Of a stretch of DNA of 64,000 nucleotides, positions 10,301-21,400 are shown piece by piece. A program made the translations under genes and the position numbers. Positions within the stretch are counted from its first letter, which is position 1, and each line of letters opens with the position of its first letter. The DNA comes from Anolis sagrei (lineage: Eukaryota; Chordata; Lepidosauria; Squamata; Anolidae), in the NCBI RefSeq assembly GCF_037176765.1, contig NC_090024.1, forward strand, positions 248,883,953 to 248,947,952, given 5' to 3'. The notes beneath the pieces are model-generated. The model saw only the letters and a list, made by a program, of their open reading frames with translations, had not been told where the DNA came from and ran no database searches.

Positions 10301-10751
10301 TGCTTCTGACACGGTCAGTCAATACCGTGCCGCGCTCCAGCCTGCTCTCACCCGGTTGCTGTCCCCCCGGCATGGCTTGCTGCAGTCTTTTGGGTGTGCT
10401 CCCTCCCTCCCTCCCTCTGCAAAGCCAAGACCCCCATGTGCCCCCCGCCAGAGATGTTTGTGGCGAAAGGTCTCCTTCAGAGGCTGGGTGTGTGTCCACT
10501 TGGCTGGACAATGCCTTCCTGCCTGGCAGAAGGGGCTGGACCTGTGTGTGGCCTTTCCTAACTCTACCTGTACTACAACTCCTCCTCAGAGAGGACAAAG
10601 AGTGGGGTTCTCGTAGCCGGATCCTGCCCGCTGCTGCGTCCACTCCTTCAGGCCAAAGCGGCTGGGGTGAGCCTCCTGGATGCCCGCTCCCTCTCCCTGG
10701 CCGGAGGTGCCCCTTGCTTGCCCTCCTCTCTCTCTGCCCCCCCCCTCCTCC

Positions 10752-13700
10752 TCAGGGCAGGGTCTGCTTGATGAGGACCTCCTTGAGGGAGGGCGGGGGG
10801 CTGGGCCCCCGTTCCTGGAGGGCCAGCAGCCGTGCCTCGGCCTCCCGCTTGTCCCTGCCCAGGGCCCAGGCCAGCCGGACGTGGGCCTGGAGGAAGGGCC
10901 CCACCAGCGGGTGGCTGTCCTGGGCCCCCAGCAGCCGCAGGGCTTCCTCGCAGGCGGCCAGAGCCTCCGCCGGGCGGTCCAGCTCCTGCTGGCAGACGGC
11001 CAGGCCGGCCAGGGTGACCAGGAAGTGTCCCGAGTGCCCGGCGGCCAGCTTCTCCTGCAGCCGGCGGGCGTTGTCCCAGGCCGCCAGGGCCTCCCGGTAG
11101 AGGCCGCCGCAGGTGAGGCGCTGGGCGTGGCGCAGGTCCTCCAGGAAGAAGAACTCCAGGAACTCGGCCGAGCGCCGGACCTCCGGCAGGGCGTGCAGGT
11201 GCGCCAGGAACCCCTCGAAGGCCCGGCTCCGCTTGGCGATGGTCTCGGCCGCAAAGTTGCGCCGCAGACGCTTCCGCGGGAAGGAGACGCCCGCCAGGTC
11301 GGCCCCGAAGCGCCGGCGCAAGCGGCGGTTCAGCCGGTCAAAGTCCGAGTAGCGCCGGGCGATGGTGGCCGGGGACTTGTCGAACTGCCCCGTCCGGATC
11401 AGGTAGATGGTGTAGAGCTGCGGGCGGAGAAGAAGGAACCGTCAGGACCAGCCCCTCCCCACCTCCACTAGAGCTTCATCTCCCATGCGCCTTGCCCACT
11501 GACACATGGGAGCTGGAGTCCAAAATGCATGGAGACCGGAGTTTGGGAATCATTTGCCCAGATCGACTGGGTCCCCTCCCCACGACAAAGCCCCACAACG
11601 AGCAGCAGGCAGGCAGGTTATGGGCACGACCCCATACGCTACACAGGCACACACACACACACACACACACACTTTCAGGCACACGCACTCCCTCGCTCCA
11701 CAGGTGGGTCCCCAAGCAAAGCAGGTGAGGCAGAGGCAGCCGCAATGGCCAGGGAGAGTTACCTGAGGCTCTTCTGAGCCCGCCGTGCCCAAACCGCAGC
11801 AGGAGGAGAGAAGAGAGAAGAGTCAGGAGCCCCTCTGTGGGGAGGGGAAAGGGAAGGGGAAGGGGAAGGAGCCCCTCCCGGAGGCAACAGCGTGATGCCG
11901 CTGCTCAAAAGGTCAATGCGATCCCCATCCACAGGAGGAGAGGGAGGAGGGGGCAAGGGGAGCCCCCTTTTCTCTTCTGCTTGGCTCAGACCTTCTTCCC
12001 ACCTGGAGGAATAAACCTGTGTCCACTTCTGGCAAAGCAACTGAAGGAGGAAATGGTCCAAACGAGAGGGATCCACACAACAGTGACCAAAATGATCAAA
12101 GGTTAGGAATGCAAACCCTATGAGGAACGGCTCAGTGAGATGGGGATATTTCTCCTGGGAAAGAGAAGGCCTGAGAGGAGATCTGAGAACCATATTGGAA
12201 GGGACATCTCATTGAGAAGAAAGGGGAAAGTTTGTTTTCTGCTGCTTTAAGGCACGAGAACAAAATAGAGCAATGTCGAACGCTTTCATGGCTGGAATCA
12301 CTAGGTTCTTGTGGGTTTTTTCGGGCTATAGGGCCATGTTCTAGAGGCATTTCTCCTGACGTTTCGCCTGCATCTATGGCAAGCATCCTCAGAGGTTGAG
12401 AAGGTCTGTTGGAAGTAGGAAAAATGGGTTTATATATCTGTGGAATGGCTGGGGTGGGGCAAGGAGCTCTTGTCTGCTGGAGCTAGGTGTGAGTGTTTCA
12501 GCTGATCACCTTCATTAGCATTTGAAGGCCTGCCTGAGCCTGGGAAAATCTCTTGCTGGGAGGTGTTAATCTGTGCCTGGTTTTTTCCTCTCTGTTGTTT
12601 AGCTGTTATAATTTTAGAGTTTTTTTTAGAGTTTTTTTTTATAACAGCTAAACAACAGAGAGGAAAAAACCAGGCACAGATTAACACCTCCCAGCAACAG
12701 ATTTTCCCAGGCGCAGGCAGGCCTTCAAATGCTAATGAAGGTGATCAGCTGAAACATTCACACCTAGCTCCAGCAGACAAGAGCTCCTTGCCCCACCCCA
12801 GCCATTCCACAGATATATATAAACCCATTGTCCTAATTCCAACAGACCTCACTACCTCTGAGGATGCTTGCCATAGATGCAGGCGAAACGTCAGGAGAAA
12901 TGCCTCTAGAACATGGCTCTATAGCCCGAAAAAACCCACAAGAACCTAGTAAAATAGAGCAATCTTTTTTTCCGTGTCAGAAGCGACTTGAGAAAATGCA
13001 AGTTGCTTCTGGTGTGAGAGAATGGGCCGTCTGCAAGGACGTTGCCCAGGGGACATTGCCCAGGTGTTTTACCATCCAGTGGGAGACTTCTCTCATTCTC
13101 AGGAGAGAAGGCCTCTAGACCATGGCCATACAGCCCGAAAAAACCTACAACAACCCAGTGATTCCGGCCAATGCGATTCCCATCCACAGGAGGAGAGGGA
13201 GGAGGGGGCAAGGGGAGCCCCCTTTTCTCTTCTGCTTTCCTCAGACCTCCTTCCCACCTGGAGGAATAACCCCATGTCCGCTTCTGGCAAAGCCACTGAA
13301 GGAGGAAATAGTCCAAACGGGAGGGATTCGGAGAACAGCGACCAAAATGATCAAAGGTAAGGAATACAAACCCTATGAGGAACGGCTGAGTGAGATGGGG
13401 ATATTTCTCTGGGGAAAGAGAAGGCCTGAGAGGGGATCTGAAAACCACATTTAGATACAGGAAGGGAAATCTCATTGAGGAGAAAGCTTGTTTTCTGCAG
13501 CTTTGAGGCACTAGAGCAGCGGTTCTCAACCTGGGGGTCGCAACCCCCCGGGGGGTCTCTGGGCCATTTCCTGGGGGTCGTGAAGGTGCCTGGGTTGCCC
13601 CCCCCCCCGCCTCCTCAAAATGGCTGCCAGCCCGTGCCAGGGAAACAGGCTTCCCAGGTCAGCTCCTCCACCTTGCGCAAGGCCTCCCTCACCTGTGTTG

Positions 13701-14391
13701 CTCTCCGGGCGTGGGACAGGTGAGGGAGGCCTCGCCCAATGAAAACACAGCCTGCACATCACATATTTACTTTATGATTCCTAACAGTAGCAAAATTACA
13801 GTTATAAATTTTATGGTTGGGGTCACCACGTCATGAGGAAGCATATTTAGGGGTCACGGTGTTAGAAAGGTTGAGAACCACTGCACTGGAGCAAAATGGA
13901 GCCATCTTTTTTTTTTCTCGTGTCAGGAGCGACTTGAGAAACTGCAAGTTGCTTCTGGTGTGAGAGAATGGGCCGTCTGCAAGGATGTTGCCCAGGGGAC
14001 ATTGCCCAGGTGTTTTACCATCCAGTGGGAGACTTCTCTCATTTCCCTGCATGGGATGCTGGAGCTGACAGATGGGAGCTCATCCGGCTCCCCAGTTTCA
14101 AACTGCCGACCTTTCAGTGAGTCCTGCCTGCACAAGGGTTTAACCCCATGTGCAATTGATTCGAAACTATAGGAAAAGAGATTCCACCTAAACACTTCCT
14201 GACGGTCAGAGCAGTTTGGCAGTGGAATATGTCCTGGCCAGGGAAGCCCCTTCCTTCATTCTCTGGAGGATTTCATGCAGAGGCTGGGTGGCCATCTGCC
14301 AGGAGGGTTTGCTTCTGCCTTCCTGCCTGGCAGAAGGGGTTGGGCTGGATAGTTTTGGGAAGGACTGTGCCAGAGCCATGGTGTATTAATA

Positions 14392-14452
<61 letters not shown>

Positions 14453-15450
14453 CCTTCCTCTGCCTCCCGGTCTTCCAGGCTGAGTGGAGACACTGGAAGC
14501 CCAAAGCCCAGTGGGGCCAAACCTGAGGACCACCGCTTCAGATGCACCTCCGGCCCCAAAGATAGAGGGCTAGCTGGGGTGGGGGGTGGGGTGGGGGTGG
14601 GCAACCTTTATCATCCAACCCCCTCCCTCCCCATGGCAGCCCCTCTGCACCGACCCAGAGCCAGACCCAGAGCCCTCCCGCGGGCACTCACCACATACTT
14701 GGAGTTGCGCTCGCTGACCACGTTGGCGCTGGTGACCTCGAAGAGGAGGCGCTGGGGCACGAAGCTTCCCCGGGAGCGGCGCCAGAGCTCCTGCAGCTGC
14801 CGAGTCAGCAGGTTGCTGCTGCCCCGGCGCTCCGAGGAGGACGAGGATGAGGAGGAGGTAGGGCTGCACTCTGCACCAAAGGAAAGGAGGAGAAGATGAA
14901 GAAGAGGGAGCGTGAGGGAGGGAATTGTATGTTTGGGGCCTGGCACCATCTGTCAGGAGTCTGGGGGGGCCCTGCTCTCGACCCCACCACTGTCACAAGT
15001 GAAGCTGGTGGGGATGAGGAGCAGGGCTTTCTCAGTTGTGGCCCCTCACCTGTGGAACTCACTCCTGGGGGAGATCAGGGCATCATCATCCCTCCTCTCC
15101 TTCAGGAGGAGGGTGAAGACATGGTTATGGGACCAGGCCTTTGGGCAACCAGGCAATTAAATAAGACAATCAGGCGAGTAAGACCAGCAGGATTGACAAA
15201 AGTGGAATCAAAAATCAGATCTATGAGATAGCGAACGCTGACAGTGTAGGAGGAGGAAATGGGTTTGTATTGGTTTGTATTGATTTTATTGATTTTATTG
15301 GTATAATGCATGAATTGTTGGTAACTGTGAAATTGTTGTAATTTTGTGTTGATTGTTTTGTGATGCAGGCATCTAATCATGCCTTTGCTTTTGTAAGCCG
15401 CCCTGGGTCCCCTCCGGGGTGAGAAGGGCGGGGTAAAAGAACCCGAAATA

Positions 15451-15493
<43 letters not shown>

Positions 15494-18400
15494 ATTTCTG
15501 AGGGCATGAAGACATCACAAATTCCCTCCTTGACATCCTGACTGAATCATCCCGGCTGCCTCAATTTTCTCTCTGTGACATTTTGAAGCCAGCAGAGGAT
15601 GCTGGAAACCTTGTATGGGAACTTGTGAAGCAACAAATTCTAATAAGGAAACTGAGAAGAGAGGGGAGATGGGCAGCAAAGGTGTATAAAAGGAAGTGGT
15701 GGTGGGGAAAAGTCAGTTGTGTCTTTCTTTGCTGCAGAGATACAAGCAATATATCCATTTCAAAGCAAAACCGGCTTGTGAGTGATCATTTAATATTGCT
15801 ATATAAAACCTACAGTCTTACACCATCCTAACATGGAACATGGGAAACTGCATTGCTAACAAAGGGAGGAACTGAATTCACTGTGGCGAGAAAGCTGCTG
15901 ATGAGAACTGACCGGAGGACTTTGGGGTGCAAATCACACATATTTACAGAGTCAAAGTCGTCTCTGGTTGCTTCTGGGTTGAGAGAATCGGCCGTCTACG
16001 AAGACGTTGCCCAGGGGACGCCCGGATGTCTTGCAATCCTGCGAGGAGGCTTCTCTCATGTCCCCCTCAGCCAGCACGTCAACGACTTAAATCAAGACAT
16101 CGTTTTCTTAGATCTACAGAGACACTCGCTGGAACACCCCAGCAAGCGAGAGTCCAAAAGTGGCAGGCCCAAACCCAGCACCTCAATTCATGGCTGATAC
16201 CAGATGAGAGACTCCCCCCTGGGCACACAGAAGACTGGGCGACTTGGAAGGCGCTGAACAGATTGCGCTCTGGCACCACGAGATGCAGAGCCAATCTTAA
16301 GAAATGGGGCTACAGGGTGGAATCCTCGGCATGCGGGTGCGGAGAAGAACAAACCACTGACCACCTGCTGCAATGCACCCTGAGCCCTGCCACATGCACA
16401 AGGGAGGACCTTCTTGCGGCAACCCCAGAGGCACTCCAAGGGGCCAGATACTGGTCAAAGGACATTTAACCAAATACCAAATTTGCAAAATCTGTGTGGG
16501 TTTTTTTCTTTCTTTTTTTCTTTTCTTTTTAATCTCTGTGTTTGTTTTGCTCTGTTAGAATTGTAATACAATGGTTGCTGATGACACGATAAATAAATAA
16601 CAGAGTCAAAGGCAGGCCTGGGCAAACTTTGGCCCTCCCTCCAGGTGTTTTGGACTTCCAAACAGCCTCAGGCCCTTTCCTTTTCCCCCTCAGCCGCTTA
16701 AGCGGCTGGTTTATCTAAGCAACCAAAGGATGGATGACCAAACACTGTTACCTAAGGAGACCCTTTTACATTTCGATTGTGTGGCAGACCCACAAGGAAT
16801 GCAGCCTTTGCCTGCTCGCCTCTATTCCAGCATCAGTCCTCACCGGGGAGGGCATGGTGAACGTGAACGATGAACGTGTGTGGGTGAATGCTGAGTAAAT
16901 GGGGTATTTCCCTTTTGTCTGGTTAAAGCGACTCTAAAGCCAGGGTCTGTGTGCCTACTTCTTTCTCTGGAAGTGCCTGATGCACTCTCACCCACTGAAA
17001 ACTAAGCTTGCAATCCGGTCATCGTGGGCCGAGGGCTGACTTGGAATTCTGTGCCCGAAGCCTCTGCATCTGGATGGAGGCAAAGAGGCCTTGCAACTCA
17101 GCAGCAAAGAGGCTGGTGGGATAAACTCTTTGAATCTGGTCTTTTTCAGCAGTATCTGTATCATTATGCAATTTGTAAAGAGTAATTTTCCAATAGATAG
17201 CACATATCACCTATACATCTATAAAAAATAACGGCCTCTGTCCTCACCCGCCGGGCTTTAGCACAGATGGTAAATCACCAGCAATGATAAGATATACCAA
17301 CTGAAAGGTTGCCAGTTCAAACCCCTGGGTTCACGTGTGTTCCCGACTGTCAGCCCAGCTTACTGTTTACCTAAGCAATGGCTTCAAACTACAAGAGAGG
17401 AGATTCCATTTGAACATGAGGAAGAACCTCCTGACTCTGAGAGCTGTTCAGCAGTGGAACTTTCTGCCCCAGAGTGTGGTGTAGGCTCCTTCTTTGGAAG
17501 CTTTGAAACAGAGGCTGGGTGGCCATCTGTCAGGGGTGATTTGAATGCAATATTCCTGTTTCTTGGCAGAATGGGGTTGGACTGGGTGATGGCCCAGGAG
17601 ATTTCTTCCAACTCTAGGATTCTAAGATTATGTCTTCTTCAGACAAGCCGCTGTTCAATGGTCAAACGCTTGGTCCCAATGCCCCATGGACAGGGGGAGG
17701 GGCCAGTCTGATATCTCTGGGGAGGGAATTCCGCTGACGGGGGGCCACTGCTGAGAAGGCCCTATCTCTCGTCTCCACCAATCGCGTTTGTGAGGGCAGT
17801 GGGATCGAGAGCAGGGCCTCTCCAGATGATCTTAAACTTGGTGATGATTCGTAGATGTCCCTGGAGACCAGGTTGGGCCCACTTTGAGACCCCTTTCCCC
17901 TCTCCCCTCCCTCCCTCCAGGAGTTTTGAACTTCAACTCCAAGAATTGGTAACAACTGGAAGAATGGTAGGGGCCCTGCTCTTGATCCCACCGGCCTCAC
18001 AGGCGCGGCTGGTGGGGACGAGAGACAGGGCCTTCTCGGTGTTGGCCCCTCGACTCTGGAACTCCCTTCCACTGGAGACCAGAACTGCCCCTTCGATCTT
18101 AACGTTCAGGAAACAGGTGAAAACTTGGCTTTGGGGATCGGCATTCGACGAATGAGCCATGATCCTGTGATACGAATGGAGGACGACGAATAATGACTTT
18201 TGATGACGACTGACCGTTGTAATTATATGATTGTATTTTGCTATTTTAATGATTTAGTGTGACTGGATGGCCCATGAGGTCTCTTCCAACTCTTTGATTC
18301 TAGGATTCTAGGATTCTAAGCAGTTCGAAAACAGCTTGAGCTGTAAGTAGAGAAATTAGCAGGGGAGGTATTTTATGACACCATAAAGAAAAAGATCAGA

Positions 18401-21400
18401 AAATGCCCGGCGACCAAAAGGAAGGAGGAAGTCCTGATGGCTCTTGGTCATAGAGGATGGAGCAACAGCACCCCCTGTGGCGGGATTTGAGCACAGCCTC
18501 CAAGGCGCCAAAAAGCGGGACGTCAATACAACATACGTCCTTTCTGTTCTATCTCTTTCTGTATTGTCTGTCCAAATGGCATAGAATGTTTGCCATGTAT
18601 GTGTACTGTGACCCGCCCTGAGTCCCCTTGGGGAGATAGGGCAGAATATAAATAAAGTATTATTATTACTATTATTATTAAGGAAATAATCATTAAGGAA
18701 ATAATTATTAAGGAAATAATAATCACATGCCGTGGATGGAGCGTACCTGGATTTCAGGAAGGCCTTCTTGGACAAGGTCCCCCATGACCTTCTGGCAAGG
18801 AAACTAGTCCAATGTGGGCAAGGCAGAACTACGGTGAGGTGGATCTGGAATTGGTTAAGTGGACGAACACAGAGAGTGCTCACTAATGCTTCCTCTTCAT
18901 CTTGGAAAGAAGTGACAAGTGGAGTGCCACAAGCAGGGTTCCGTCCTGGGCCCGGTCCTGCTCAGGATCTTTATTCATGACTCTTAGATGAAGGGCTAGA
19001 AGGCAGGATCATCAAGTTTGCAGACGGGACCAAATTGGGAGGGAGAGCCAATGGTCCAGAGGACAGGAGCAGAATTCAAAACGATCTTGACAGATTAGAG
19101 AGATGATGGGACAAAACTAACAAAATGAAGTTCAACAGTGACAAATGCAAGATACTCCACTTTGGCAGAAAAAATGAAATGCAAAGAGTCAGAATGGGGG
19201 ACAATGCCTGGCTTGAGAGCAGGACGTGTGAAAAAGATCTTGGAGTCCTCGTGGGGAGGAAGGGGAACATGAGCCAGGAATGTGATGTGGCGGCAAAAAA
19301 AAGCCAATGGGATTTTGGCCTGCATCAAGAGGAGCCTAGTGCCTAGATCTAAGGAAGTAATGCTACCCCTCTATTCTGCTCTGGTTAGACCACATCTGGA
19401 ATATTGTGTCCAGTTCTGGGCACCACAATTCAAGAGAGATATTGACTCTAAGCTGGAATGTGTCTAGAGGAGGGCGACTAAAATGATCAAGGGTCTGGAG
19501 AACAAGCCCTATGAGGAGCGGCTTAGGGAACTGGGCATGTTTAGCCTGAAGAAGAGAAGGATGAGAGGAGATATGATAGCCATGTATAAATATGTGAGAG
19601 GAAGCCACAGGGCGGAGGAGGGAGCAAGCTTCCTTTCTGCTTCCTTGGAGACTAGGACGCAATGGAACAATGGCTTCAAACTACAAGAGAGGAGATTCCA
19701 TCTAAACATTAGGAAGAACTTCCTGACTGTGAGAGCCGTTCAGCAGTGGAACTCTCTGCCCCGGAGGGAGTGTGGTGGAGGCTCCTTCTTTGGAAGCTTT
19801 TAAGCAGAGGCTGGGTGGCCATCTGTCAGGGGTGATTTGAATGCAATATTCCTGCTTCTTGGCAGAAAGGGGTTGGACTGGATGAGGGCCCAGGAGGTCT
19901 CTTCCAACTCTTGGATTCTATGATTCTATGATTCTATGATTCTATATATATAAAAGTTCAGGTGGACTTTCCACCTTAAAGACATACGATGATAGTATTC
20001 TGTTGGCATCTTATCTTGCCATCACTAACACCTGATCTGGCGCAGCTTCTTTATTCCTCCTCGCTGCCTCGGTATTGGTGGCATCACCTTTCCTAGGCTC
20101 AGGTCTGCTTCGTCAGGTGCCGTCTTCCGTTGGCCAACTGCATTGGCAGGTTGACATTTTGTGAATCCCATTATTAGGGAGACATGCTTTTTTAAAAGCC
20201 CTTCCTAGGAAAATTTAGACCAGTGGTTCTCCACCTTGCTAATGCCGTGACCCCTTAATGCCGTTCCCTATGTTGTGGTGACCCCCAACCATAACATTGT
20301 TTTCATTGCTACTTGATACCTGTCATTTTACTCCTGTTATAAATCGTCATGTAAATATCCGATATGCAGGATGGATTTTCATTCACTGGACTAAATTGAG
20401 AACAAATATCCAATATGCTAGTGGGGTTGGGGGGGGGGGGAGGATTGATTTTGTCATTTGGGAGTTGTAGTTGCTGGGATTTATAGTTCACTTATAATCA
20501 AAGAGCATTCTGAACTCCACCAGCGATGGATTTAAACCGAACTTGGCACACAGTTCTCCCATGACCAACAGAAAACACCGGAAGGGTTTTTGGCCATTGA
20601 CCTTGAGTTTGGGAGTTGTAGTTCACCTATACCCAGAGCAGGGCTGTGGATTCATGCAATGATGGATCTGGACCAAATTTAGCATGAATGCTCAATATGC
20701 CAAAATGGGAACACTGGTGGAGATTGGGGGAAATAGACCTTGACATTTGGGAGTTGTAGTTGTTGGGATTTATAGTTCACCTACAATCAAAGAGCATTCT
20801 GAACTCAACCAACAATAGAATTGGGTCAAACTTCCCACACAGAATCCCAATGATCAAAAGAAAATACTGTTTTCTTATGGTCTTTGGAGACCCCTTTGAC
20901 ACCCCCCCACAACCCCTCAGGGGTCCCGACCCCCAGGTTGAGAAACACTGATCTAGGTCCTCTAGTGTGGAGAACTGCTGCCAGAGAATGCTTTTCTCTT
21001 CCTTTGCGAATCCTTCAGGGCTGCTCTGTGGCCATAAGGTTGCACTGGAGCAGGCTCCGAAAAAAGGGAATTTGCATTGAGTTCCACAAGGTCTCAGGCC
21101 TGTAAAGTGGAAGCTTATGCCACGGACAGAGCCATTCTTTCAGCCTCAGAAGTGCTACAAGATCCCTTTGCAATCTGATCCGGACTGAGAACGTCATGCC
21201 TAGGTCTCTGTGCCTGGAATTACACAGCCAAGGTGACACCCAACCCTCACATGGACTGTGCCTCCGAAGGCACTTTTGCAGAACATGAGGCATTTGGAAG
21301 GAATGCAGCCCTTCCATACTGGCCAAAAATGCCTGACTTGTTCTGGAAATACAGAATGGTAACTGGATTCAAGCTGAAGCTTCTTGCTGCAACTCACCCA

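Larger units (their letters stand above)
13165..14385 (+). repeat. CR1+SINE duplication, copy B, plus CR1 3' end
   Basis: Second copy of the unit seen at 11,880-13,100: CR1 13,165-13,516, a hAT insertion, CR1 13,884-13,907, then the reverse SINE. The CR1 3' end continues at about 14,169-14,385 (ggaaaagagattccacctaa onward). Confidence 0.8.

Noticed and set aside
10680-11471. 263-residue plus-strand frame opposite SNX21 exon 3
   Set aside because: GC-rich antisense shadow of the real SNX21 exon, which has homology, splice sites and a stop on the minus strand.
15496-17000. Additional LTR elements at about 15.5 and 16.7 kb
   Set aside because: TATA-like and polyA-like motifs occur, but no paired termini, target duplication or related copy in the window was found.
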